A stretch of DNA of 7,276 nt from Chloroflexota bacterium (GCA_019242065.1 JAFAWJ010000909.1:1-7276); one strand, 5' to 3'. Shown: positions 1 through 6,949, counted from the first letter of the stretch. A program made the numbers and translations. Notes: generated by a model not told the origin, from the sequence alone.

Positions 1-1488
1 GGCCTGGCAGAGTGATCGACCCAGATCGGTTGCGCGTGTAACCGGCGCCCCGAGCGTCAGCAGATAATGCAGATCCGAAACGCCGATCTTGCCGAGGCTG
101 CCATTGAATGCCCCGACCATCTCCGAGCGGAACTCGTTTGTCGCACCAACCTCCGGCAATACGCACACGAACCCTGAACGCCACGGCACCAGCGGTGTCT
201 CAATACCCGCGTAAGTCCATGCAGACGACAACACCGTGGCCACGTGTGGGTCGAACGCGATGCCGCTTGGGCCTGGTATGTCCTCTGGGGTAACAAGCTC
301 GAATCTGGCCACGCGCCACGGGCCAACACTACTGGCGCCCAACCGCTCGAGCAGCGCAAGCGCACCGCGTTCCGTTCCGTGAGCGACGCTGAGTAGTTCC
401 TGGAATACCTCGCCGCGGAGCCGACGCTCGACCTCCAGGGCGGTGCGCTCACGTAGCAGTTGAAAGGCAACCAGGGTAGCTGCGTGCTCGAGTGCCCGCG
501 CGTCCACGAGGTCGAGTGGGTCACCAAATTCAATAACCGCCAGGTAGCCTTCGAAGTGATCGCCTGCAGTGATCGGCGTCGCCACAACGTAAACGTCCTT
601 CGCGGTCGACGTTTCGAGACGTATTCGGTTCCCGTTGTGACCGGGCTCTTTCAGGCGGCATGTGGCCAAAGCGGCCGCAAGCATCTGCTCGATTCCCAAG
701 CGCCAGTCTTGCGAGTCTGACCCCGCCGCCCAGACAAGCACCGAAAGCGTTGAATCGAGTACCACAACCGGTCGATTAAGCATGAGCGCAAGCGACTCGG
801 CGACGGGTGCCACACTGGGCGCGCTCACGATAGCCCTCGAGAGTTCGGAGTGGACTTGCAGTGCGCGATCGAGCTGACGCTGCTGCTCCTCCAGCTTCTG
901 GTGCTTGGCGGCCGCATCAATGGCCAGTGCCAGGTGTGGGGCAATCTGCATGGCGAGTTGCGCATCGCCATCCTCGAATGGTCCTGAGCGCTTGTTGGTC
1001 GACGACAGCACCCCGATCGTGCGAGACTCCACCACCAGCGGCACCACAAGCACGCTGTCGGCTTTGACGAGCAAACATCCCCGATACCACGACCATTCGG
1101 GATGCTTCAGAACGTCATTGGCGTACGCCGGCTGTTGCGTTTCAAAAACCTGGCGAGTGTGCCCAGATTGCGACAAGGGGATGTGGAAGAAAGCGAACAC
1201 CTCCTCGTCATAAGCATCGAAACCGGGGCGTTGCAGCACCAGCTCATGTCGTTCCTGGTCGTGAAGGAAAAAGCCACACGTCTCGACATCCAGCACGTCA
1301 CTGACCGTCGCGACCATGGTCGCCACTGCGTGCTCGTAGGACGCGGTCGAGGACAGCACGCGGCCCAACGCGAGCACGGCATCAAGCCCTCGTCTGGCCG
1401 GTTCGTCAGTCAGGAGCATGCGAGCTATGGTGCACGAACTGTGGTCCCCACACAACGGGTCAGGCGCAAATTCTGTGTGGTCGCACAT
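1..1488 (-). CDS. PucR/CdaR-family transcriptional regulator with N-terminal GAF domain (C-terminus beyond left edge)
   Basis: This frame reads without a stop from position 1488 down to the left edge (496 codons). From the ATG at 1488 the visible protein has a short Cys-containing leader, then a GAF-like sensor domain (about residues 35-190, with FFLHDQERHELVLQRPGF and VVPLVVESRTIGVLSSTNK). A helical, Gln/Glu-rich linker follows (about 190-216). Next is a second sensor-like segment of the PucR type (about 217-350: PVVVLDSTLSVLVW, then VVATPITAGDHFEGYLAV), then a helical stretch ending in the ERRLRGEVFQELL block, and then a CdaR GGDEF-like domain reaching the edge with LTLGAPV and a conserved Arg-Ser. 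The family normally ends in a PucR helix-turn-helix, which would lie outside the window. Known members are cytoplasmic, ligand-responsive regulators of catabolic genes. Its divergent position suggests that it controls the plus-strand operon. Start choice: ATG 1488 has GGAG (1501-1498) nine bases upstream; ATG 1419 (residue 24) is possible but has no visible ribosome binding site. The family call is firm; the ligand is unknown. Confidence 0.88.
   Translation of the reverse strand, partial: MCDHTEFAPDPLCGDHSSCTIARMLLTDEPARRGLDAVLALGRVLSSTASYEHAVATMVATVSDVLDVETCGFFLHDQERHELVLQRPGFDAYDEEVFAFFHIPLSQSGHTRQVFETQQPAYANDVLKHPEWSWYRGCLLVKADSVLVVPLVVESRTIGVLSSTNKRSGPFEDGDAQLAMQIAPHLALAIDAAAKHQKLEEQQRQLDRALQVHSELSRAIVSAPSVAPVAESLALMLNRPVVVLDSTLSVLVWAAGSDSQDWRLGIEQMLAAALATCRLKEPGHNGNRIRLETSTAKDVYVVATPITAGDHFEGYLAVIEFGDPLDLVDARALEHAATLVAFQLLRERTALEVERRLRGEVFQELLSVAHGTERGALALLERLGASSVGPWRVARFELVTPEDIPGPSGIAFDPHVATVLSSAWTYAGIETPLVPWRSGFVCVLPEVGATNEFRSEMVGAFNGSLGKIGVSDLHYLLTLGAPVTRATDLGRSLCQA
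1440..1487. promoter_or_regulatory. Paired TGTGGTC...CACA elements, possible operator
   Basis: Two related elements lie between the divergent genes. TGTGG-TCC-CCACA at 1440-1452 is a perfect 5-bp inverted repeat with a 3-base centre. TGTGGTCGCACA at 1476-1487 shares TGTGGTC and ends in CACA; with two more bases on its left (1474-1487) it is an imperfect palindrome. The copies start 36 bp apart. This spacing and the location suggest binding of a dimeric or tetrameric regulator, perhaps the adjacent PucR-type protein. If the regulator starts at 1488, the elements lie inside its first codons. If it starts at 1419, they are fully intergenic. No convincing -35/-10 pair was found on either strand here, so this is a motif observation and not a proven site. 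Confidence 0.35.
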
Positions 1489-1525
1489 TGCTCTGGGCTC
1501 CGGGGCGTGCGAGACTGGCCGCTAC

Positions 1526-1530
1526 GGGAG
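1526..1530 (+). promoter_or_regulatory. Ribosome binding site of MetE-like gene 1
   Basis: GGGAG lies five bases before the ATG at 1536 and runs on into AGG. It favours ATG 1536 over the in-frame TTG at 1488, which has no such site and would add 16 residues that the third paralog lacks. Confidence 0.55.
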
Positions 1531-1535
1531 AGGTG

Positions 1536-2777
1536 ATGAACCGAAGCAGCTCGCGCGTTTTGACGACCCATGTTGGCAGCCTGGTACGACCCGGACCGAT
1601 CGCCGAGGTGCTGCGTGCCGAGTCTCTCGGACAGGCGATTGACGACGGCGCATTCGAGCGGCTCCTCGGACCAGCGGTAGCTGACGTCGTCCGTAAACAG
1701 GCAGAAGTCGGTGTCGACGTGCCAAGCGACGGCGAATTCGGCAAGACGATGTGGACGCAGTATGTAGTTGAGCGCCTCGGCGGAATCGAGCGACGCGATC
1801 TTCCGTTAGGCGTGCCAACGGCTACGAGCAGCAAGGACCGACAGGATTTCGCCGACTTCTATGCGATCTACAACCCGATCTCGGTGACAATGTGGCTGGA
1901 CCCGACGGTGCTCCAGCGGTTGAACGGCGCAGCGCTTCAACCGCCCGGACGTTGGGTCTGCACGCTGCCGATCTCGTACAAGGGTCGCCCCGCCTTGCAG
2001 CGCGACATCGCCAACTTCAAGTCAGCATTGCAGGGCCTAGACGTCGTCGATGCCTTTCTACCGCTTGCGGCGCCGGCGAGCGTCGAGGCGTCGGTGCCAA
2101 ATGAGTATTACAAGTCGGACGAGGAATACGTCTACGCACTTGCCGATGCGCTGCGCGAGGAGTACCTCCAGGTCGTCGAGGCGGGCTTCATCCTCCAGGT
2201 GGACGACGCGTTCATTCCTTACAACTACGATCGCATGATGCTGCAGGGCGTATCAATGGAGGACTACCGGAAGCATTGCGAAATGCGCATCGACGCGGTA
2301 AATCATGCGCTGCGGGGTATTGCGGAAGATCGCATTCGGTACCACATCTGCTGGGGCTCGTGGGCCGGACCACATACCAGCGATGTACCGCTCGCGGAGA
2401 TCGTCGACCTGGTGTTGCGCGTCAACGCGCAGGCCTATTCTGTCGAAGCAGCGAACCCGCGCCACGAATACGAGTGGAAGGTGTGGCGCGACGTCGCAAA
2501 GCTCCCCGAGGGCAAAATCCTCATCCCCGGCGTGGTCACGCATTCCACGAATGTGGTCGAGCATCCTGAGACCGTCGCGGAGCGCATCGAGCGCTACGCC
2601 AGTGTGGTCGGCCGCGAACATGTCATTGCGGGGACCGATTGCGGCTTTGCCCAGGGCTGGACCATGAACCGCACCCACGCGACCGTCCAGTGGGCCAAGC
2701 TCGCGGCCCTCGCGGATGGAGCCAGGTTAGCCTCCAGCCGCCTGTGGGGTTCCCATGCGAACGTCGCAGCCGCCTAA
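1536..2777 (+). CDS. MetE-barrel (COG0620-like) zinc-dependent methyl/alkyltransferase, paralog 1
   Basis: This 413-residue protein belongs to the UROD/MetE-like TIM-barrel superfamily, whose members use a zinc-bound thiolate to accept a methyl or alkyl group. It opens with the family signature LTTHVGSL and the VPSDGEFGK block. It carries LQVDD at 220-224, which corresponds to the IDEPA region of methionine synthase but lacks its Glu-Pro. A complete set of likely zinc ligands is visible: His270 and Cys272 in HICWGSW, Glu304 in VEAANPRHE, and Cys369 in GTDCGF. True MetE is about 750 residues with two barrels. This protein has only the catalytic barrel, like epoxyalkane:coenzyme M transferases (XecA/EtnE) and many uncharacterised catabolic paralogs, so automatic naming as methionine synthase would be misleading. 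ATG 1536 was chosen for its ribosome binding site and because it matches the start of the partial paralog at 6950. It is the first gene of the probable operon. The substrate and thiol are unknown. Confidence 0.9.
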   Translation: MNRSSSRVLTTHVGSLVRPGPIAEVLRAESLGQAIDDGAFERLLGPAVADVVRKQAEVGVDVPSDGEFGKTMWTQYVVERLGGIERRDLPLGVPTATSSKDRQDFADFYAIYNPISVTMWLDPTVLQRLNGAALQPPGRWVCTLPISYKGRPALQRDIANFKSALQGLDVVDAFLPLAAPASVEASVPNEYYKSDEEYVYALADALREEYLQVVEAGFILQVDDAFIPYNYDRMMLQGVSMEDYRKHCEMRIDAVNHALRGIAEDRIRYHICWGSWAGPHTSDVPLAEIVDLVLRVNAQAYSVEAANPRHEYEWKVWRDVAKLPEGKILIPGVVTHSTNVVEHPETVAERIERYASVVGREHVIAGTDCGFAQGWTMNRTHATVQWAKLAALADGARLASSRLWGSHANVAAA

Positions 2778-2796
2778 CAGTGCGATGAGAAAGCTG

Positions 2797-2812
2797 CTTC
2801 TCTTCAGAGAAG
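2797..2812 (+). other. Intercistronic perfect inverted repeat / short hairpin
   Basis: CTTCTCT-TC-AGAGAAG is a perfect 7-bp inverted repeat in the 93-bp gap after MetE-like gene 1. As RNA it would form a 6-bp stem capped by UUCA. No run of T follows, so it is a poor intrinsic terminator. It could be an mRNA-stability or processing element between the first gene and the highly expressed type of gene that follows, or an operator palindrome. The rest of the gap holds nothing recognisable except the ribosome binding site of the next gene. Confidence 0.4.
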
Positions 2813-2856
2813 TTGATGCTTACCCGTCGAGCGAAGGGGCTCAGCCTGCTCCGTGG

Positions 2857-2862
2857 GGAGGA
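2857..2862 (+). promoter_or_regulatory. Ribosome binding site deciding the GTG start of the binding lipoprotein
   Basis: GGAGGA lies eight bases before GTG 2871. The longer frame start at GTG 2853 would place this strong site inside the coding region and add six residues before the signal peptide, so 2871 is preferred. Confidence 0.7.
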
Positions 2863-2870
2863 CGCTGGCC

Positions 2871-4526
2871 GTGAACCGACGTACCCTCTTACGCACTCTG
2901 CTCGGCGCGACCGGGGCCTCGGTGCTAGCAGCCTGCAACGCGCCGACTCCAGGCATGCCTGCAGCCACGGCGGGGCAACAATCTACTGCTCCAACCTCCG
3001 CGCCAACCGCGACTGGCGCCACCGTCACGAGCGCGGCGGCGCCCACGTCCGCAAGCGACCAGCCAAAGCGTGGGGGCACGTTGCGAACCGCGCAGGTGGG
3101 TGACCCGCTGAATCTGGACCCGCAATTTTTCACCCCGCTGTCGGGTGACACGACGTATGTCGTCCTGGACCGATTGATCAATTACGATGACAAACTCCAG
3201 CCACAGCCCCAGGTGGCCGAGAGCTGGGACCAGAGCAGTGACCTCAAGCAGATCAAGTTGAATCTACGCAAAGGCGTGCAGTTCCACGACGGTCGCGAGA
3301 TGACCAGCGATGACGTGAAGTACAGCATGCTGCGCGTGCGCGATCCGAAGGTAGCTGCATTCGCGAGCACGCTGGCCGCGCAAAGTGTCTGGTTTTCGAC
3401 GATTGATACGCCAGACAAGTACACGCTGGTGCTCGCCTCGGACTCCCCGCGCCCGGGTACCTTCGATTTCCTACAGTACCTGACCATCGTCGACCAGAAT
3501 GCGCTGGAAGCACCGGACGCTGCCCAGCGTTTGAATGGCACCGGACCGTTCAAGTTCGTGGAATGGGTCCAGAGTGATCACTTCACGCTGACTCGCAACC
3601 CGAACTACTGGGATTCGGCAAAGCCCTATCTCGATGGGATCACCGTTTCGTTTTTCAAGGATCCCCAGACGCAGATCACCAATCTCGAAGCGGGAGCGGT
3701 GGACGTCGCGGCGCTCCCCCAATTACGCGAGGCGGCGCGTTTGCAAAATGACTCCAACTACCAGGTCCAGGCAATCTCAACCGTCGGCCAGTACTTCTAC
3801 ATCAATGCCAACGCGACAATGCCGCCCACGGACAACAAGGAGTTCCGCCAGGCGATCGCCTATGTGGCGGATCGGCAGCGGTTTACCGATACGGTGCTGT
3901 ACGGGCTGGTCGGCGCACCACAGGACTTGCCCTGGGCACCCCAGTCGCCCGCCTCGGAGCCCGCCAAAAATGGCATCTACAGCTATGACCTGGATAAAGC
4001 TAAATCGCTCATTGCGCAATCGGGCGTGAGCGATTCGACGATGGACATCACCTACGCAACCGGTGGACTCCAGCAGGAGTACGCGTTGCTGGCGCAGATC
4101 CTCCAATCGGACCTCGCGAAGATAGGTGTAACGGCCACGTTGAGGCAGATAGAACCGAACACATTTCTAGACCAACAGATCAAACGCAGCTACAAAGGTA
4201 TCTTTCTGAGCGCCGGAGCTTACGCGCATCTGCAGGAGGCCAGCTTCCTCTTCAACTCGAGTCGTACGTTCAACTACAAAGCTGATTTCAGCACATCGGG
4301 CATCAACGATGATCGCTGGACGCAGCTTGCAACGGCCGCACCGACCGAGCCCGATCTAGGCAAGCGCAAAGCCTTGTACTCACAGTTGAACGACGTGATC
4401 CTGGACCTGTGTGGCACAATGCCCCTGTCGCGGTATCCCCAAACGGCGATCCTGCGCAACAACGTTCGCGGACTCACCTACAACCAGATGCCCAAATTCA
4501 CGTTTGAAAGTGCCTGGCTGGCATGA
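2871..4526 (+). CDS. ABC transporter substrate-binding lipoprotein, family 5 (DppA/OppA-like)
   Basis: This 551-residue extracytoplasmic lipoprotein would capture a solute and deliver it to an ABC permease. The N-terminus MNRRTLLRTLLGATG resembles a twin-arginine signal and runs into the lipobox VLAAC with lipidated Cys22. A flexible Ala/Thr/Ser/Pro-rich tether follows (about 23-65). The SBP_bac_5 domain begins at KRGGTL (66-71). It includes NLDPQ, the LRKGVQFHDG block, GTGPF (223-227) and RNPNYW (242-247) followed by YLDGI, all typical of the family, and continues to a complete C-terminus. Length is normal. Relatives bind peptides, nickel, sugars, opines and other small molecules, so the ligand cannot be named. 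No permease or ATPase gene is in the window, which is unusual unless they lie further downstream. It starts 93 bp after MetE-like 1 and ends 22 bp before MetE-like 2, pointing to co-transcription. The Tat-like signal plus long tether is a style common in Chloroflexota. Confidence 0.93.
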   Translation: MNRRTLLRTLLGATGASVLAACNAPTPGMPAATAGQQSTAPTSAPTATGATVTSAAAPTSASDQPKRGGTLRTAQVGDPLNLDPQFFTPLSGDTTYVVLDRLINYDDKLQPQPQVAESWDQSSDLKQIKLNLRKGVQFHDGREMTSDDVKYSMLRVRDPKVAAFASTLAAQSVWFSTIDTPDKYTLVLASDSPRPGTFDFLQYLTIVDQNALEAPDAAQRLNGTGPFKFVEWVQSDHFTLTRNPNYWDSAKPYLDGITVSFFKDPQTQITNLEAGAVDVAALPQLREAARLQNDSNYQVQAISTVGQYFYINANATMPPTDNKEFRQAIAYVADRQRFTDTVLYGLVGAPQDLPWAPQSPASEPAKNGIYSYDLDKAKSLIAQSGVSDSTMDITYATGGLQQEYALLAQILQSDLAKIGVTATLRQIEPNTFLDQQIKRSYKGIFLSAGAYAHLQEASFLFNSSRTFNYKADFSTSGINDDRWTQLATAAPTEPDLGKRKALYSQLNDVILDLCGTMPLSRYPQTAILRNNVRGLTYNQMPKFTFESAWLA

Positions 4527-4548
4527 ACGCGGTTGCGATGCTCCGACG

Positions 4549-5664
4549 ATGAGACGCAGCACCGATCGGATCCTCACCACACACGTGGGCAGTCTGCCGT
4601 TGCTGGATCAGACGGGTGATTTGCGCCAATCCGTTCACGCAGTCGTCGACAAGCAACGCGAGTTGGGCATCGACGTCATCAACGAAGGCGAGTACACCAA
4701 GGGCGGCGACTGGTTGTCCTTCGTCGAGAGCCGATTCCGTGGTTTCGAGGACCGACCGCTCCCAGCGGACGAACTACCGCTCATTGCACAGGGCAAGGAC
4801 CGCGCGGAGTTTGCGGACTTCTACCGCTACGCGACAGAGCGCGGAACCTTGTTTTACGGACCCGGTGAGCAAATTCGCACGCGGCGGCCATACTGGGTGT
4901 GCACAGGGCCAGTCGAATACGTTGGCCAGCAGGAGCTCACGCGGGAGCTTGGGCTACTGACGGAATTCGCTGGCACCGAAGACGTCTTTCTCACGTCGAC
5001 GGCGCCCGCCAGTCTCGAGGTGTACCGGCGCAACGAGTATTACTCCAGCGAAGATGAGTACCTCTACGCGATTGCAGAAGCCATGCGGGTTGAATACCAG
5101 ACCATCGTCGCTGCTGGGCTGACCTTGCAGGTCGACGACGCCTGGCTACCCGCGCTTTGGGACCGGATCGGCATACACATGGGACTCGACGCGTTTCGAC
5201 GAAGGTGCATTACGCGTGTTGAAGCGCTGAATCATGCGCTGCGTGGGTTGCCGACCGAGCAAGTGCGCTATCACCTGTGCTGGGGCAGCTGGCATGGGCC
5301 GCACGCATACGATCTCGAGCTACGGCACCTGGTTGACATCATGCTGATGGTGAATGCCGGTGCCTACCTCATCGAAGGCGCGAACGCACGCCACGAGCAT
5401 GAGTGGCAGGTCTGGGGGTCGGTGGCACTGCCGGAGGGCAAACTACTCATTCCAGGCGTGGTTACTCATTCAACGGATGTCATTGAACATCCTGATCTTG
5501 TCGCGCAGCGCATTCAGCGCTACGTTGAGGTGGTTGGACGTGAGCACGTGATTGCCGGGGCCGATTGTGGTTTTGGTGGTCGCTCACATCCGCAGATCAC
5601 ATGGGCGAAACTGGAGTCGCTGGTCAAAGGCGCAGCCAAGGCCTCCGAAAGACCGTTCGGGTAA
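4549..5664 (+). CDS. MetE-barrel (COG0620-like) zinc-dependent methyl/alkyltransferase, paralog 2
   Basis: This is a 371-residue single-barrel member of the same family as the gene at 1536. It keeps ILTTHVGSL at the N-terminus, YWVCTGP, NEYY, LQVDDAW (Asp196 and Asp197), and the likely zinc ligands His242 and Cys244 (HLCWGSWHGPH), Glu276 (IEGANARHE) and Cys340 (GADCGF). Spacing between ligands is nearly the same as in paralog 1. It differs at the N-terminus: the stretch between LTTHVGSL and the conserved Lys-Gln helix is about 19 residues shorter, and the PSDGEFGK block is replaced by INEGEYTK. This suggests a different substrate pocket or a different partner. It lies 22 bp after the lipoprotein stop. 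No good ribosome binding site precedes ATG 4549, so translation may be coupled to the upstream gene. An in-frame GTG at 4510, overlapping that gene, is a less likely start. The reaction is inferred only at family level. Confidence 0.9.
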   Translation: MRRSTDRILTTHVGSLPLLDQTGDLRQSVHAVVDKQRELGIDVINEGEYTKGGDWLSFVESRFRGFEDRPLPADELPLIAQGKDRAEFADFYRYATERGTLFYGPGEQIRTRRPYWVCTGPVEYVGQQELTRELGLLTEFAGTEDVFLTSTAPASLEVYRRNEYYSSEDEYLYAIAEAMRVEYQTIVAAGLTLQVDDAWLPALWDRIGIHMGLDAFRRRCITRVEALNHALRGLPTEQVRYHLCWGSWHGPHAYDLELRHLVDIMLMVNAGAYLIEGANARHEHEWQVWGSVALPEGKLLIPGVVTHSTDVIEHPDLVAQRIQRYVEVVGREHVIAGADCGFGGRSHPQITWAKLESLVKGAAKASERPFG

Positions 5665-5667
5665 ATT

Positions 5668-5686
5668 CCCGCGCACTGAGAGCGGG
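5668..5686 (+). other. Weak hairpin in the gap before the P450 gene
   Basis: CCCGC (5668-5672) and GCGGG (5682-5686) can pair around a 9-base loop just after the MetE-like 2 stop codon. No T-run follows, so it is not a convincing terminator, and in GC-rich DNA a 5-bp repeat can occur by chance. The rest of this 62-bp gap shows only the ribosome binding site of the next gene. Confidence 0.2.
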
Positions 5687-5726
5687 CTTGATTCCTACGT
5701 CGCAGTTGGCTAAAGCGAGGACGAGC

Positions 5727-6926
5727 ATGGGAGAGATAAATGAGCGGACGCAGCAGGCGCGCGATTGGGATCCCCTGGCGCCCGAAGCTTTGTCCGATCC
5801 GGCGGCGACGTATGCCGAACTGAGAGAGCGCTGCCCTGTTGCGCACAGCGATCGGTGGGGCGGTTTCTGGACCCTGACCCGCTACGACGATGTGATTGGC
5901 GTCGCCGCCGACCACCAAACCTTCACCACCGCCGTTCAGAACCTCGTCCCCGCTTCCCCCAGGTCAGGCGTGCCGCGTCGGCCCCTGCAGGTCGACCCGC
6001 CGGAGCACGCGCAATTCCGTCGCGCAATGAACCCATATTTCGAGCCTGAGCGCGTTGCAGTGCTGGAGCCCACGCTTCGCAAGGTCGTCGAAGCATTCCT
6101 GCAGCCCCTGCTAGAGCGCGGCGAAGGGGATCTAGCCGAGGAATGGGCACGCCACCTGCCCATACGCGCCGTCTGCGCGTTCCTTCGGGTCCCGGAGGAG
6201 GACGCGGACTGGCTGCAGCAACGCATTACGCAGTATGTCGCCGCGATCACTCGTGATCGTCATGAGGCCTCGGAGATCAATGCCGAGTTGGACGAGTATG
6301 CGCGGCGGCTCGTGGCCCAACGTCGCGCTGCGCCGATCGACGCACGTCTGGACATCGTGAGCGGCCTCTTGAAAGAAGGCATCGCAGGCGAGGCAGTCGA
6401 CGACGAAATGCTGGCGGGTTTCGTTCGCGGGTTGGTTGTCGCCGCTGACCGTAGCACGACACACGGGATCAGCACGGCAGTGCTCCATCTGGCGCGCGAC
6501 CGAGCGGTTCAGGACGAGCTCCGGACAAAGCCCGAGCGGATACCTGAGGGGGTTGAAGAGTTTCTTCGGCTGTACTCGCCAAGCCACGCGACGGCGCGCA
6601 CCGCGACGCGCGATGTCGAGATTCGAAGTTGCCGCATCAACCAGGGCGCCGTTGTCGCCATGGTCTGGATGGCTGCCAACCGTGATCCCGCAATCTTTGC
6701 AGAGCCTGACACGTTCGACATGAGCCGCCCATCGAATCGGCACGTGGCGTTCGGCCACGGGATTCACAAGTGCGCGGGCCAGACGCTGGCACGGCTGCAG
6801 TTGCGCGTGGCGCTGGAGGTCCTGCTGGCGCGTACGCGCTCCTTCGAAGTCATAGGGCCAACGCCGTTCCGGACGTGGCCTGAGTACGGTCCGCGTGAAC
6901 TGCCCGCGCGCATAACCCCCTACTGA
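5727..6926 (+). CDS. Cytochrome P450 monooxygenase, soluble bacterial type
   Basis: This 399-residue haem-thiolate monooxygenase has the normal length for soluble bacterial P450s and no membrane anchor. It would insert one oxygen atom into a small organic substrate, giving hydroxylation or oxidative dealkylation, with electrons from a ferredoxin system not seen here. Visible motifs are the C-helix region DPPEH (90-94) followed by FRR, the K-helix ExxR at Glu278-Arg281 (EFLR), AANRDP, and the haem loop FGHGIHKCAG with axial Cys349. The I-helix is odd: the usual A-G-x-(D/E)-T-T is A-D-R-S-T-T here (Asp241 to Thr245), so the acidic member of the acid-alcohol pair seems to be Ser243. ATG 5727 was chosen over the longer open frame because GCGAGG lies six bases upstream and the protein then begins like other P450s. 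It sits 62 bp after MetE-like 2 and 23 bp before MetE-like 3, so it is very likely in the same transcript. The substrate is unknown. Confidence 0.95.
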   Translation: MGEINERTQQARDWDPLAPEALSDPAATYAELRERCPVAHSDRWGGFWTLTRYDDVIGVAADHQTFTTAVQNLVPASPRSGVPRRPLQVDPPEHAQFRRAMNPYFEPERVAVLEPTLRKVVEAFLQPLLERGEGDLAEEWARHLPIRAVCAFLRVPEEDADWLQQRITQYVAAITRDRHEASEINAELDEYARRLVAQRRAAPIDARLDIVSGLLKEGIAGEAVDDEMLAGFVRGLVVAADRSTTHGISTAVLHLARDRAVQDELRTKPERIPEGVEEFLRLYSPSHATARTATRDVEIRSCRINQGAVVAMVWMAANRDPAIFAEPDTFDMSRPSNRHVAFGHGIHKCAGQTLARLQLRVALEVLLARTRSFEVIGPTPFRTWPEYGPRELPARITPY

Positions 6927-6935
6927 AAACAGAAT

Positions 6936-6941
6936 AGGGAG
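6936..6941 (+). promoter_or_regulatory. Ribosome binding site deciding the GTG start of MetE-like gene 3
   Basis: AGGGAG lies eight bases before GTG 6950. The resulting N-terminus, MTEQRILTTHVGSL, begins close to the family signature as in the other two paralogs. Confidence 0.65.
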
Positions 6942-6949
6942 CCAGCGCT

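Noticed and set aside
57..587. Minus-strand open frame of 176 codons rich in Arg and Ser
   Set aside because: It is a shadow of the continuous PucR-type frame that fills 1-1488 on the same strand and shows recognisable domains; the 176-codon frame has none.
1107..1385. Minus-strand open frame of 92 codons
   Set aside because: It lies inside the GAF-domain part of the regulator in another frame and shows no family pattern.
1488..1535. N-terminal extension of MetE-like 1 from TTG 1488
   Set aside because: It has no ribosome binding site, is not shared with paralog 3, and overlaps the regulator start region; ATG 1536 is better supported.
2253..2678. Antisense open frame of 141 codons opposite MetE-like gene 1
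   Set aside because: It overlaps the conserved zinc-site half of that gene, and its composition is that of an antisense shadow in GC-rich DNA.
3634..4029. Plus-strand open frame of 131 codons inside the lipoprotein gene
   Set aside because: It is an Arg/Ser/Pro-rich out-of-frame reading of a region with clear SBP_bac_5 motifs in the main frame.
5668..5686. Possible intrinsic terminator between MetE-like 2 and the P450 gene
   Set aside because: The stem is only 5 bp with a 9-base loop and no T-run, and the gene spacing favours read-through, so it is listed only as a weak hairpin.
5565..5726. N-terminal extension of the P450 frame overlapping MetE-like 2
   Set aside because: It would add 54 residues unlike any P450 and overlap the previous gene; ATG 5727 has a ribosome binding site and gives the usual length.
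6132..6767. Antisense open frame of 211 codons opposite the P450 gene
   Set aside because: Long, but it lies fully within the P450 coding region, whose motifs are intact; no domain or start signal was seen on the opposite strand.
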